32,767 bases of DNA from an uncultured Clostridium sp. (GCA_900557165.1 USRS01000014.1:1-32767); one strand, 5' to 3'; shown: positions 15,551 to 25,296, counted from the stretch's first letter. The notes: a model not told the origin generated them from the letters alone. Program-made: numbers and translations.

Positions 15551-18259
15551 TTATTTCATTATTCTCATGGCATTTAATACGGCTAATATTGCAACACCAA
15601 CATCTGCAAATACTGCTTCCCACATGCTGGCCATTCCCATAGCACCAAATAACATTACTATTATTTTTATACCTAAAGCAAATATAATATTTTGCCATAC
15701 TATTTTATAAGTTTTTTTAGAAATTTGTATACCTTTTGCTATTTTACTTGGTTCATCTGTCATTATAACTATATCTGCTGCTTCTATTGCTGCATCTGAT
15801 CCAAGTCCTCCCATAGCTATACCAACATCAACACGAGCAAGTACTGGCGCATCATTTATACCATCACCAACAAAGGCAATTTTTTCTTTTTTATTTCTTC
15901 CTGCATATAATTCTTCTATTCTATCTACTTTTTCATTTGGTAATAAATTAGAGAATACTTCGTCTAATTTTAATTTTTTAGCTACTGAAGTTGCAACTTC
16001 TTTATTGTCTCCTGTTAGCATTACTGTTTGTTTAATTCCTTGCTCTTTTATATCTTTTATAGCTTGTTCACTATCTTTTTTGATTTTATCTGCTATAACT
16101 ATATATCCTATAAATTTATTATCTACTGCAACATAAACTACAGTTCCTGCTTCTGCATTACTTTCAAATTTGATATTATTAGCTTTCATTAATTTTTCAT
16201 TACCAGCTAATATAGTATTTTTTTCGTATTTTACTTTTATACCGTGAGCTGCTATTTCTTCATATTTCTCTATTTTATTTAAATCAACTGATTTATTGTA
16301 GTGTTTTAATATTGATTTTGCAATAGGATGATTTGAGTTAGCTTCTGCTATAGCAGCAAATTTCATTAATTCATCTTGTGAAACTCCTGCAGTTTTTACT
16401 TTGACAACATCAAATACACCTTCTGTTAATGTTCCTGTTTTATCAAATACTACTGTATCTACATATCTTAAAGCTTCTAAATAATTACTTCCTTTTATAA
16501 GTATACCGTGTTTAGATGCAACACCTATTCCACTGAAATAACTTAATGGTATAGATAAAACTAAAGCACATGGACAAGATACAACTAAGAATATTAACCC
16601 TCTATGTAACCAATCACTAAATAAAGCACCTTCCATAAATAAAGGAGGTAATATAGATAATAGAGCTGCTAATGTAACTACTACTGGAGTATAGTATCTT
16701 GAGAATACTGATATAAAGTTTTCTGTTTTAGACTTTTTACTACTAGCATTTTCAACCATATCTAATATTTTAGATACTGTTGATTCAGAGAAATCTTTTG
16801 TTACTTGTACAGTTAATAAAGCATTTTTATTAATAAATCCAGATAATAACTCATCTCCTTTATTAACAGTTCTAAGAACTGACTCTCCTGTTAAAGCTGA
16901 TGTATCAACCATTGAATTTCCTTCTACTACAACACCATCTAGAGGAACTTTTTCTCCTGGTTTAACTACTATATAATCTCCAATTTCTACATCCTCAGGA
17001 TCTACAACTTCAACTGAATTACCTACTTTTAAGTTTGCCACATCTGGTCTTATTTGCATTAACTCAGATATAGATTTTCTTGATTTACCAACTGCTAATT
17101 CTTGTAAGTATTCACCTATTTTATAAAATAACATAACACCAACGGCTTCTGAAGATTCACCAATTGCTATGGCACCTAATGTTGCTACTGTTATTAAGAA
17201 GTTTTCGTCGAATACTCTACCTCTTGTGATATTTCTAAATGCTTTATATAAAACATCTCCACCAACTATTATATATGATGCTAAAAATACATATAGTGAA
17301 TACTTCGTTTCATAACCTGTTGCTTCTTGATAAAAAGCAAATAAAAATACTAAAGCTCCCACAATTATTTTTAATAATTTCGATTTTTCATCATTTAATG
17401 ATAATTTTAATTTCTTTTTCTTTATTTTTTCTGTTTCTTGTTTTTTTGTATGGTTAGAAGTATTTACATTTAAATTAAGATCTATATTATGTCTTTCACT
17501 TCCACCAACTTGTATATCAAGTCCTGGCTCTATTGAGTCTATTTTGGCTATTATCTCTTTTATTAATTCTTCTTCATCCTTATGAGAATTTAATTCCAGT
17601 GATAATTTTTTATTTACAAAGTTTAGATTGCTATTTTTTATTCCTTCCATTTTTGAAATTGCATGACCTATTTCCTCAGCACAGTGTGCACATGTAAGCC
17701 CGCCTAATATAAGTTCTTTTTTATTATTATGTTTTGTTGCTTTATTTGTTGATATTTGTCTAGGTTTTTTTTCTACAACTTGTATATCAAGCCCCGGCTC
17801 TATTGAATCTATTTTTGCTATAACTTCTTTGATTATTTCTTCCTCATTGCTACGAGAATCTAATTCTAATGATAATTTTTTATTTACAAAGTTTAGATTA
17901 CTATTTTTTATTCCTTCCATTTTTGATACTGCATGGCCTATTTCCTCGGCACAGTGAGCACATGTAAGTCCACCTAATATAAGCTCTTTTTTATTATTAG
18001 TTCTTCTGGCTTTTTTCTCTATAACCTGTATATCAAGTCCTGGCTCTATTGAGTCTATTTTTTTTATAACTTCTTTTATTATTTCTTTTTCATTATAATT
18101 AGCATCTATTTGTAAAGTTAATTTCTTATTTACAAAATTCATATTACTATTTTCAATGCCTTTTATTTTTTTTACAGCTTCACCAATTTCCTCTGCACAG
18201 TGAGCACATGCCAATCCACCAAGAATAAGGTCTTTTTTTACTAAAGTTACCGTTGACAT
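15551..18259 (-). CDS. cadA: Cadmium/zinc/lead-exporting P1B-type ATPase with three HMA domains
   Basis: 902 residues. Three N-terminal heavy-metal-associated domains carry CAHC at about 18-21, 100-103 and 190-193, followed by a Lys-rich linker and the P-type core. The core has TGES in the actuator domain, SCPCALV (Cys562 and Cys564) in the transport helix, DKTGT with the phosphorylated Asp606, SNHP in the ATP site and GDGINDAP near 800. A late-helix Asp (ADVGVAILAVLNAMR) is the ligand typical of Zn/Cd/Pb pumps rather than copper pumps. The start is ATG 18259, with AGGAGG 5 bases upstream; the reading from 18301 overlaps the regulator gene. It follows the CadC-like repressor by 11 bases in one operon. 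Most CadA proteins have one or two HMA domains. Confidence 0.92.
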   Translation of the reverse strand: MSTVTLVKKDLILGGLACAHCAEEIGEAVKKIKGIENSNMNFVNKKLTLQIDANYNEKEIIKEVIKKIDSIEPGLDIQVIEKKARRTNNKKELILGGLTCAHCAEEIGHAVSKMEGIKNSNLNFVNKKLSLELDSRSNEEEIIKEVIAKIDSIEPGLDIQVVEKKPRQISTNKATKHNNKKELILGGLTCAHCAEEIGHAISKMEGIKNSNLNFVNKKLSLELNSHKDEEELIKEIIAKIDSIEPGLDIQVGGSERHNIDLNLNVNTSNHTKKQETEKIKKKKLKLSLNDEKSKLLKIIVGALVFLFAFYQEATGYETKYSLYVFLASYIIVGGDVLYKAFRNITRGRVFDENFLITVATLGAIAIGESSEAVGVMLFYKIGEYLQELAVGKSRKSISELMQIRPDVANLKVGNSVEVVDPEDVEIGDYIVVKPGEKVPLDGVVVEGNSMVDTSALTGESVLRTVNKGDELLSGFINKNALLTVQVTKDFSESTVSKILDMVENASSKKSKTENFISVFSRYYTPVVVTLAALLSILPPLFMEGALFSDWLHRGLIFLVVSCPCALVLSIPLSYFSGIGVASKHGILIKGSNYLEALRYVDTVVFDKTGTLTEGVFDVVKVKTAGVSQDELMKFAAIAEANSNHPIAKSILKHYNKSVDLNKIEKYEEIAAHGIKVKYEKNTILAGNEKLMKANNIKFESNAEAGTVVYVAVDNKFIGYIVIADKIKKDSEQAIKDIKEQGIKQTVMLTGDNKEVATSVAKKLKLDEVFSNLLPNEKVDRIEELYAGRNKKEKIAFVGDGINDAPVLARVDVGIAMGGLGSDAAIEAADIVIMTDEPSKIAKGIQISKKTYKIVWQNIIFALGIKIIVMLFGAMGMASMWEAVFADVGVAILAVLNAMRIMK
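17510..18235 (-). repeat. Three tandem HMA-coding repeats inside cadA
   Basis: Repeat units lie at about 18020-18235, 17780-17992 and 17510-17722. The second and third are nearly the same at the protein level (LILGGLTCAHCAEEIGHA, then MEGIKNSNLNFVNKKLSLEL in both) and closely alike in DNA. The first differs more (ACAHC, KGIENSNMNF). This order points to a recent duplication of the second unit. Confidence 0.85.
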
Positions 18260-18270
18260 TTTCTCTCCTC

Positions 18271-18624
18271 CTAATAATTCTCTTTTTCTTCTATATGACA
18301 TAATCCACAGTTAAATATTTGTCTTATGTGATTATCGTCTAATGAATAATACACTGACTTGCCTTGTTTCCTCGCCTTAACTAACCTCGATTGTTTTAAT
18401 ATTCTTAATTGATGAGATACTGCTGATTGAGTCATTCCTAAAAGATTCACTATATCGCATACACACATCTCACCTTCACTGAGACCAAATAAAATTTTTA
18501 TTCTATTTATATCTCCACATATTTTAAATAATTCAGCTAAATAATATAAACTTTCTTCTTTGACTTTATTTTTCAGGCTGTTATTATCAAAGCATTTTAT
18601 ACATTTTCCCACAACTTTTTCCAC
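18271..18624 (-). CDS. cadC: ArsR/SmtB family metal-sensing repressor, CadC-like
   Basis: 117 residues with a winged helix-turn-helix (DIVNLLGMTQSAVSHQLRIL recognition region). Metal-site features are those of CadC: an N-terminal CIKC pair at residues 8-11 and CVCD in the helix before the recognition helix, which together form the thiolate site for Cd, Pb or Bi. The C-terminal helix has GLCHIEE. Metal binding should release the operator and induce the ATPase. Start is GTG at 18624 with GAGGAG 6 bases upstream; an ATG just before it is in another frame. It is the first gene of the cadC-cadA operon, downstream of a long inverted repeat. Confidence 0.9.
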   Translation of the reverse strand: MEKVVGKCIKCFDNNSLKNKVKEESLYYLAELFKICGDINRIKILFGLSEGEMCVCDIVNLLGMTQSAVSHQLRILKQSRLVKARKQGKSVYYSLDDNHIRQIFNCGLCHIEEKENY

Positions 18625-18639
18625 ATAATGCTCCTCAAT

Positions 18640-18685
18640 TTAATATATGAATATATACTCATATGTTTATATATTCATATATTAA
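18640..18685 (-). promoter_or_regulatory. Probable CadC operator: 18-base inverted repeat
   Basis: Perfect 18-base arms (TTAATATATGAATATATA and complement) are separated by 10 bases, 16 bases upstream of the cadC start. ATATGAATAT cores are close to the half-sites of ArsR/SmtB repressors. The repeat probably overlaps the promoter. Confidence 0.7.
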
Positions 18686-18772
18686 ATGTTTTTTTAATTT
18701 TTTTCAATATCTAATTATATTTTTTTTATTTATTATATAAAATTTTTTCCTTATATCTTTACACATAAAATC

Positions 18773-18801
18773 AGCTGTTTGCTAAAATTTAGCAGACAGC
18801 T
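18773..18801 (-). terminator. Hairpin at the end of the MATE gene
   Basis: On the minus strand AGCTGTCTGCTAAA pairs with TTTAGCAAACAGCT apart from one mismatch, followed by GATTTT. The stem includes the MATE stop codon. The T tract is short, so read-through toward later genes is possible; the next gene in that direction is the cadC operon. Confidence 0.65.
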
Positions 18802-20132
18802 TCTCTTACTTCTTTAAAGAAATTATAGTATACATATAAACCTGTTAATATAACTGCACTTAACCATGATATAGGATAAGTTAGCGCTATACTTGATATA
18901 CTATTATTTTTTATTAATAAAACTATTAAAAATATTATTCTAACACCACAGAAACTAAATAAGGTTATTATCATAGGTGGTATTGATATACCTCTACCTC
19001 TTACTTGACTGCTTAAACACTCTAAAATGGCATATAAGAAGTAAAAAGGGAAGGTAATAGATACAATTTCTTTTCCATATTTCATGACATCTACATTAGA
19101 TGTAAATATAGCAAAAACATAGTCTGAGTTTATTATCATTAATGTACTTACTACCATAGTAATTATTACACTTACAACCATTGAATATTTTACACCTTTA
19201 TTTATCCTATCATATTGTTTAGCTCCATAATTTTGGCCAACAAATGATACTAAGGCCTGACCCAATACTATAATAGGTAAATATAAAATCAGCTCTATTT
19301 TAAAATATGAAGTAAATGCAGCTATAGCGTCTACTCCAAAGGAATTTATCTGAGACTGAATAATTATATTAGATAAAGTTATGACAATAGATTGAACTCC
19401 TGCTGGAATTCCAATCATAAGTATTTTTTTGAATATTTCTTGATCAAATATATTCATTGTAAAGTGTAACTTTGGTTCTTCTTTACGCTTATAAAAATAT
19501 CTTATTGTCAATATAGCCGTAAGAGTTTGTGATAGTAAAGTTGCTATTGCAGCTCCTTGAACATCCATTTTTAAGATTACTATAAATATAAAGTCTGCAA
19601 TTATATTAACTATTCCACCAAAAATTTGAAACATCATTGGTGATTTTGAATCTCCTATAGCTCTTAAAATACCACATAAAAGATTATATATAACTACTGA
19701 TATCATACTAAGTGTATATATTCTTAAATATTTAACGGCTACATCTAAAATACTTTGCGGAGTATTCATGTATTTTAAAAATATTGGTGCAAAATATATC
19801 CCTATAATTGTTACTATTAAACCACCTATTAATCCAATCATAAAAACTGTTTGAATTACATTTTTTAATCCTTTTTTATCCTGTTTCCCGTAAATATGGG
19901 CTGCTACTACATTTGTTCCAACTGCCATTCCATTAAAAAAGCCTATAAGGCAAGTTATAATTAAACTACTTGCCCCTATGGCTGCTGTTGCTTCAGTTGA
20001 ACAGAACTTACCCACAAAAATTAAATCTACAGTATTATATAACTGTTGTATCAAAGTACTTGCCAACAAGGGTAATAGAAATACTAAAATTCCCTTTCCT
20101 ATAGACCCTTGTGTTAAATTATGTTGCTTCAT
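18789..20132 (-). CDS. MATE family efflux transporter
   Basis: 448 residues with about twelve membrane helices. MATE-type hallmarks are visible in the first segment (LLASTLIQQLYNTVDLIFVG) and at PxxxxGxxxxV-like sites such as IGIPAGVQSI. It is expected to export an organic cation or other small molecule using a Na+ or H+ gradient. The start is ATG 20132 with AGGAGA 8 bases upstream. That site overlaps the stop codon of the OppF-type ATPase gene, so the two genes are coupled and the exporter belongs to the ABC operon; the TTG at 20159 is rejected. It is the last gene of the unit that begins with the cobalamin riboswitch. The substrate is unknown. Confidence 0.88.
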   Translation of the reverse strand: MKQHNLTQGSIGKGILVFLLPLLASTLIQQLYNTVDLIFVGKFCSTEATAAIGASSLIITCLIGFFNGMAVGTNVVAAHIYGKQDKKGLKNVIQTVFMIGLIGGLIVTIIGIYFAPIFLKYMNTPQSILDVAVKYLRIYTLSMISVVIYNLLCGILRAIGDSKSPMMFQIFGGIVNIIADFIFIVILKMDVQGAAIATLLSQTLTAILTIRYFYKRKEEPKLHFTMNIFDQEIFKKILMIGIPAGVQSIVITLSNIIIQSQINSFGVDAIAAFTSYFKIELILYLPIIVLGQALVSFVGQNYGAKQYDRINKGVKYSMVVSVIITMVVSTLMIINSDYVFAIFTSNVDVMKYGKEIVSITFPFYFLYAILECLSSQVRGRGISIPPMIITLFSFCGVRIIFLIVLLIKNNSISSIALTYPISWLSAVILTGLYVYYNFFKEVREAVC

Positions 20133-20143
20133 ATTTATATCTC

Positions 20144-21097
20144 CTATTTTAGATGACAAGCAACATAATGATCTTTTGATACTAATTTTAATTGCGGTCT
20201 TTCATTTTTACAAATTTCCATCGAACGATTGCAACGATTTTTAAAAGCACATCCCTTTTGAACTTCTATAGGATCTGGCGCTTCATCCTTAATATTTTCA
20301 ATTTTCTTTGAGTAATCCATATTTAAATGGAAAACTGAGGATATTAAAGTTTGTGTATAAGGATGTTTACATCCTCTTTGAAGTTTTTTCCCCGGAATAA
20401 CTTCTACTAAATTCCCCAAATACATTACAGCTACTTTGTCGCTAATTTCAGACATTAAGGATATATCATGACAAACAAATCCTATTGTAATATTTTTTTC
20501 TTTTTGTAATCTTTTAATTAAATCTATAATATTTTTTTGTATAGACACATCAAGAGCTGATGTGGACTCATCAAGTATAACAACTTTAGGATCAACCGAT
20601 AATGCCCTTGCAATTCCTATACGTTGACGTTGCCCACCACTCATGTTGTGAATATATCTATTCGAAAAACTCTCTGGTAAATCAACCATCTCTAAATATT
20701 TTTTTGCAACTTGATCTCTTTGACTTCTTTTAATTAAGTTAAAATTTAAAAGAGGTTCACAAATTATATCTCTAACCTTCATTTTAGGGTTAAAAGCTGT
20801 AGTTGGATCTTGGAATACCATTTGAATATGTCTTCTATTTTGACGAAGTTTTTCACCTTTTAATTTAGTGATATCTTCACCTTCATATAAAATTTCACCA
20901 GATGTAGTATCTTCTAATTGAACTATCATTTTCATTAAAGTACTTTTACCACATCCACTTTCACCTACTATTCCAAGAATTTTTCCTTCTTCAAACTCTA
21001 GAGAAATATCATTACAAGCTGTCAAAATTTTATTATCAGAAGTATTAAATGTTTTTGTCACATTTTTTATTTCTAATACAGGTTGTCCTTTAAGCAT
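20144..21097 (-). CDS. Opp/Nik-type ABC transporter ATPase (OppF/NikE-like)
   Basis: 317 residues. Walker A GESGCGKST, signature MSGGQRQRIGIARAL and Walker B VVILDES are intact. The C-terminal oligopeptide-transporter extension is present with the Cys-rich segment GCAFKNRCNRSMEICKNERP and a final YVACH, a pattern reported to hold an Fe-S cluster in this family. ATG at 21097 has GGGAGG 9 bases upstream; ATG at 21106 has it directly adjacent, so I chose 21097. The gene overlaps the preceding ATPase gene by 8 bases and is followed 11 bases later by the MATE gene. Confidence 0.9.
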   Translation of the reverse strand: MLKGQPVLEIKNVTKTFNTSDNKILTACNDISLEFEEGKILGIVGESGCGKSTLMKMIVQLEDTTSGEILYEGEDITKLKGEKLRQNRRHIQMVFQDPTTAFNPKMKVRDIICEPLLNFNLIKRSQRDQVAKKYLEMVDLPESFSNRYIHNMSGGQRQRIGIARALSVDPKVVILDESTSALDVSIQKNIIDLIKRLQKEKNITIGFVCHDISLMSEISDKVAVMYLGNLVEVIPGKKLQRGCKHPYTQTLISSVFHLNMDYSKKIENIKDEAPDPIEVQKGCAFKNRCNRSMEICKNERPQLKLVSKDHYVACHLK

Positions 21098-21875
21098 ATA
21101 GTTCATCCTCCCAACCTGGAACAGCCTCTAGTAAACTCTTTGTATAATCATGTTTTGGATAATTTAATATATCATCTCTACTTCCTTGTTCTACTATTTT
21201 TCCATCTTTCATAACTATGATTTTATCAGATATATAAGCTGCCACTGCTAGATTATGAGTAACCATAATAATACCTGTGTTGAACTTTTCTCTTAGTTCT
21301 AACATATTTCTTATGATTTGAGACTGAGTAGTTACATCAAGTGCACTAGTTGGCTCATCTGCAATTAATAATTTAGGATTAAATGTCATTGCCATTGCAA
21401 TCCCTACTCTTTGGCGCATACCTCCACTTAATTGAAATGGATAGCTTTTCATTATATTTTCAGGATTTGGCAACATCATTTGCTCTAGCATATTTATAGC
21501 TTTCTTACTTGCTTCTTCTTTTGACATATTTTCATGCATTCTAATATATTCTATAAACTGATTTCCTATTTTTCTAATTGGATTAATCATAGCTCCACAG
21601 TCTTGGAAAATCATAGATAGTTCAGTTCCTCTAATTTTATTCCACTCTTCTCTTGAATAAGATAAAAGCGAATGTCCATTAAATATAATATCTCCATTTG
21701 TTACCTTACCACCTGATGGCAGTAATCCCATTACAGAACGTATAACAGTAGTTTTACCGCTACCACTTTCCCCTACTATAGTTACTATCTCACCTGGTTT
21801 CATATCTAAACTAAGACCTTCTAAAGTAGGTTTATTTTTGCCATATTGTACTGTAATATTATTAATATTTAACAT
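21090..21875 (-). CDS. Opp/Nik-type ABC transporter ATPase (OppD/NikD-like)
   Basis: 261 residues with Walker A GESGSGKTT, signature LSGGMRQRVGIAMAM and Walker B LLIADEPTSALDV. It ends at PGWEDEL without the Cys-rich C-terminal extension found in its partner, as in NikD and in short OppD-like proteins. ATG at 21875 has AGGAGA about 8 bases upstream, 22 bases after the substrate-binding protein gene. It pairs with the next ATPase to power the two permeases. Confidence 0.9.
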   Translation of the reverse strand: MLNINNITVQYGKNKPTLEGLSLDMKPGEIVTIVGESGSGKTTVIRSVMGLLPSGGKVTNGDIIFNGHSLLSYSREEWNKIRGTELSMIFQDCGAMINPIRKIGNQFIEYIRMHENMSKEEASKKAINMLEQMMLPNPENIMKSYPFQLSGGMRQRVGIAMAMTFNPKLLIADEPTSALDVTTQSQIIRNMLELREKFNTGIIMVTHNLAVAAYISDKIIVMKDGKIVEQGSRDDILNYPKHDYTKSLLEAVPGWEDELYA

Positions 21876-21897
21876 AATATTATCTCCTATTTTTGTC

Positions 21898-23472
21898 TTA
21901 CTCAGCTGGTTTTATAGCTGTACTTATCCAGTAGTAATCTGCAACACTTATATTAGCTCCAGCTACTGATTTATCACTAGACATATTACTTTTGTAGTAT
22001 CCATGTACCATTACTGCTGAATCATCTATTAATATTTGTTGTAACTCTTGTATCATATCTTTACGTTTTTCTTCATCCATTTCTGTTGATAATGCTTCAT
22101 ATATTTTATCATATTCATCATTTTGATATCCACAGTAATTAGCATTTGATTTTCCATACCAGTTATCTAAGTATCCATATGGGTCACCATCTTGCACTGT
22201 CATCCAGTTAGTATTTAATAAATCATATTCTCCTGATACAAGCATGTTCCACTCTGTATCTGCATCAGTTTTCTTAACATTAACTTTTACACCTATTTTT
22301 TCTAATTGAGATGCTACACCTTCTGCAAAATCAGGTAAGTTTCTACTATCATATGTAAGGAAGTTTAATTCAATATTTTTTCCATCTAATTCTCTGTATC
22401 CATCTCCATCTGTATCAACTATATTTGCATCATCTAATATTTTATTAGCTTTTTCTTCATCATAAGGAGTTGCATCTTTTAATTTATCTGATCCATAATC
22501 TAATGTAGATGGTAATACAGATGCTCCTGCATCATATAATCCTCCAACTGTTACTTTACATAAAGTATCATCATCTATTGCTGTAAGAATCGCTTGTCTT
22601 AAATCATCATTTTTTAATATACCTTTTTGATTTATATATGCGAAACCAATTCTAACCCCTACTGTTTCTGATACATTAAAATCATCTGAGTCTTTTAATG
22701 TTTTTAAATCATTTGCTGTATTTATATTTTCAACTACATCAACATCTTCATTTTGAAGAGCCATAGCTTTTGTAGTACTATCTTCTATAAAGATAACATT
22801 TAATTTTTCATAAGGTACATCTTCTTTCCAATAATGTTCATTGGCATTCATTGCTATAGAAACTCCCGTATCATATTTGTCTATTGCATATGGTCCTGTA
22901 CCAATTGGTTTACTTGCTAAATCTGATTCCATATCTAATATTGAGAAGAATGGATGTGCTAAAGCTTTAGTTAAATCTGCATAGGCTTTACTTGTTTTTA
23001 TAGTAACTGTTCTAGCTTCATCATCTGCTTTTATTGAATCATAAACCATATATTGAGAAGGTGCTGTACTACCTTTTCCACTTTTTTCTTGTTTATACAT
23101 ATATTCAATTGAATCAACTACTGCTGAAGCTGTTAATTCTTTTCCATTTGAGAATTTAACACCTTCACGTATGTGAAATGTCCACTCTGTATGCTCATCA
23201 TTTACTGAATAATCATCACATAAATAATAATCTGCTTCCATTTGATCATCAAATCTAAATAATGCTTCTCCTATACCATAACGAGAAACACACCAAGCAG
23301 CATTAGGTAGAGCTGATGGATCTAATGAATCCGAAAAGTTTGTAGCCCCAAAGTTTAATACACTTGCTGCTTCAGCTTTACTCCCAGCTGAACACCCTGT
23401 TAACATAGATCCCATCATAGTAACTATAAGTGCTGTACTTAATATATTTTTTATTTTTTTTGTGATTTTCAT
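21898..23472 (-). CDS. Substrate-binding lipoprotein of an Opp/Nik-type ABC importer
   Basis: 524 residues. The N-terminus has a charged KITKKIKN start, a hydrophobic stretch and a lipobox MLTGC, so it is lipid-anchored outside the membrane. The body is SBP family 5 (LNFGATNFSDSLDPS, then WTFHIREGVKFSNGKELTA, then SKPIGTGPYAIDKYD, and FIEDSTTKAMALQ). That family covers peptide, nickel, cobalt-chelate, opine-metallophore and heme binders. No residue that I can see settles the ligand. The operon is headed by a cobalamin riboswitch, which favours cobalt or a cobalt-containing molecule. ATG at 23472 has GGGGGA upstream; the earlier reading from 23493 would add 7 residues before the signal peptide. 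It lies between permease and ATPase genes. Confidence 0.9.
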   Translation of the reverse strand: MKITKKIKNILSTALIVTMMGSMLTGCSAGSKAEAASVLNFGATNFSDSLDPSALPNAAWCVSRYGIGEALFRFDDQMEADYYLCDDYSVNDEHTEWTFHIREGVKFSNGKELTASAVVDSIEYMYKQEKSGKGSTAPSQYMVYDSIKADDEARTVTIKTSKAYADLTKALAHPFFSILDMESDLASKPIGTGPYAIDKYDTGVSIAMNANEHYWKEDVPYEKLNVIFIEDSTTKAMALQNEDVDVVENINTANDLKTLKDSDDFNVSETVGVRIGFAYINQKGILKNDDLRQAILTAIDDDTLCKVTVGGLYDAGASVLPSTLDYGSDKLKDATPYDEEKANKILDDANIVDTDGDGYRELDGKNIELNFLTYDSRNLPDFAEGVASQLEKIGVKVNVKKTDADTEWNMLVSGEYDLLNTNWMTVQDGDPYGYLDNWYGKSNANYCGYQNDEYDKIYEALSTEMDEEKRKDMIQELQQILIDDSAVMVHGYYKSNMSSDKSVAGANISVADYYWISTAIKPAE

Positions 23473-23497
23473 AAAAATCCCCCAATCTGTCATTATT

Positions 23498-24355
23498 TTA
23501 CATTGCTTCTTCTATTTCTACTTCTTCTATTGAGCTTCTAGAGTCTAATATGTCTCTTAGATTATCTCCTAAAAGATTGTATACTACTACTACTATGCAT
23601 ATGGCTAATCCTGGATATATCATTAACCAAGGACAATCAAGCATATATGCACGGCCTTCATTTAACATTAAACCCCATTCTGCTTGAGGTGACTGCGCTC
23701 CAAATCCAAGGAATGAAAGTGATGATAACTCTAATATCATCGTCCCTATATCTGTAGTTGCAGTAACTATTAAAGTCGGTATAATGTTTGGTATTATATG
23801 TCTTGTAATAATATGTCTTGTTTTACATCCTGTTACTTTCGCTGCACGGATATAATCAGTTTCTTTTATTTTTAAAACTAAACTTCTTGATAATCTGGCA
23901 TATTTAGTCCAACTTACTATCATTATTGCTATTACTGCATTTTTTATATTTGCTCCCATAATGCCTGCCATAGCAATTGCAAGTACCATTCCTGGGAAAG
24001 CTATCATCATGTCAGAAATTCTCATGATAACTGCATCGATTACTCCACCAAAATATCCAGCAATTACTCCTAGAGTTGTACCTATTGCAAATATTGAAAT
24101 AACAAGCATTAGTGCTGCACTAAGCGATATTCTTGTTCCATAAATAACACGAGAAAATACATCTCTACCAAGTTTATCTGTTCCAAATATATGCTCACTA
24201 CTAGGCGATAAAAATGCATCATGTAAATGAATTTCAAAAGGACTATGTGTTGCTATTAAAGGTGCTAATATTCCAACTAAAATAATTGCAATAGCAGCTA
24301 CCATAAGTATTGAAAACTTTTTATTTCTTTTAATAAATTTCTTAAAATTACTCAT
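23498..24355 (-). CDS. Opp/Nik-type ABC transporter permease (OppC/NikC-like)
   Basis: 285 residues with about six membrane helices. The family N-terminal linker HLHDAFLSPSSEHIFGTDKL, then GRDVFSRVIYGTRISL and the EAA-type loop YIRAAKVTGCKTRHII are all present. ATG at 24355 follows GAGGGC, 2 bases after the other permease ends, so the pair is coupled. The C-terminal tail is acidic (EEVEIEEAM). Confidence 0.92.
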   Translation of the reverse strand: MSNFKKFIKRNKKFSILMVAAIAIILVGILAPLIATHSPFEIHLHDAFLSPSSEHIFGTDKLGRDVFSRVIYGTRISLSAALMLVISIFAIGTTLGVIAGYFGGVIDAVIMRISDMMIAFPGMVLAIAMAGIMGANIKNAVIAIMIVSWTKYARLSRSLVLKIKETDYIRAAKVTGCKTRHIITRHIIPNIIPTLIVTATTDIGTMILELSSLSFLGFGAQSPQAEWGLMLNEGRAYMLDCPWLMIYPGLAICIVVVVYNLLGDNLRDILDSRSSIEEVEIEEAM

Positions 24356-24357
24356 AT

Positions 24358-25296
24358 TTATGCCCTCTCTCTTACTCTTGGATCTAGATATCTATATGAA
24401 ATATCTACAAGTAGATTTATTATCATATAAATTAATGCTATCCATACTACATATGCTTGAATTAAAGGATAATCATAAGCCATTATAGCTGAAACTGCTA
24501 AATTTCCAAGACCAGGATATGAGAATATAACTTCTATTACTGCTGTCCCTCCAAGTAAAGAACCTAGCGATAATCCTAATAAAGTTATAAGAGGCAGTAA
24601 TGCATTTGGAAATACATGTCTCCAAAGAATTGTACTTTCTTTTATTCCTCTTGCTCTTGCACCAATTACATAATCTTGGTTTAACTCTTCTAATATTGCA
24701 GTACGCACTTGTCTTGTATATTTTGCTGACATGGCAAAGGCAAGGGTAAGTACTGGTAAAATCATTTTTTCAATTCCATCTCCTGTAGATATTACAGGTA
24801 ATAACTTGAATTTTAATGCTACTACATATAAAAGTATTAATCCTACCCAAAAGTTAGGTATAGATACTCCTAAAAAAGTTGTTCCTCTTATGATGTAGTC
24901 GATGGCTTTGTTTTGCTTAACTGCCGCCAACATTCCAAATGGAACTGATATCATTAACATAACTATTAATGACATAAATGCTAATTTTAGAGTTGGTCCT
25001 AATCTTAGCAAGATAACATCTGCAACAGGCTCTTTGGCTGTATAAGAAATTCCAAAATAACCATTTAAGCAGTCTTTTAGCCAACACCAATATTGAACAA
25101 AGAATGATCTATCTAGTCCTAGAGCCTCTCTTGTTTGTTGAATAACTTCTTCACTTGGCATCATTCCTGATGATGCATACATAGTTCTAACAGGGTCACC
25201 TGGTGATAAATATGTCAGTGCAAAAGTAACTAAACTAATTCCAAATAACACCATTGCCATTTGTATTATTCTGTTTATCAACTGTTTTTTCTTCAA
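24358..25296 (-). CDS. Opp/Nik-type ABC transporter permease (OppB/NikB-like)
   Basis: 312 residues with six membrane helices. The start KKKQLINRIIQMAMVLFGIS, the LSPGDPVRTMY segment and the EAA loop YVIGARARGIKESTIL are typical of the OppB/DppB/NikB family. Start is TTG at 25296 with a strong AGGAGG 7 bases upstream; no ATG lies near. It follows the LysR-type regulator by 101 bases, a gap with room for an internal promoter, although I see no convincing one. Confidence 0.92.
   Translation of the reverse strand: MKKKQLINRIIQMAMVLFGISLVTFALTYLSPGDPVRTMYASSGMMPSEEVIQQTREALGLDRSFFVQYWCWLKDCLNGYFGISYTAKEPVADVILLRLGPTLKLAFMSLIVMLMISVPFGMLAAVKQNKAIDYIIRGTTFLGVSIPNFWVGLILLYVVALKFKLLPVISTGDGIEKMILPVLTLAFAMSAKYTRQVRTAILEELNQDYVIGARARGIKESTILWRHVFPNALLPLITLLGLSLGSLLGGTAVIEVIFSYPGLGNLAVSAIMAYDYPLIQAYVVWIALIYMIINLLVDISYRYLDPRVRERA

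Noticed and set aside
18259..18301. Longer N-terminus of CadA beginning at 18301
   Set aside because: It would overlap the end of the regulator gene; ATG 18259 has a strong AGGAGG at good spacing directly before the first HMA domain.
20144..25296. Simple call as an oligopeptide (Opp) importer
   Set aside because: Family membership alone does not fix the substrate, and a B12 riboswitch at the head of the operon argues against routine peptide uptake.
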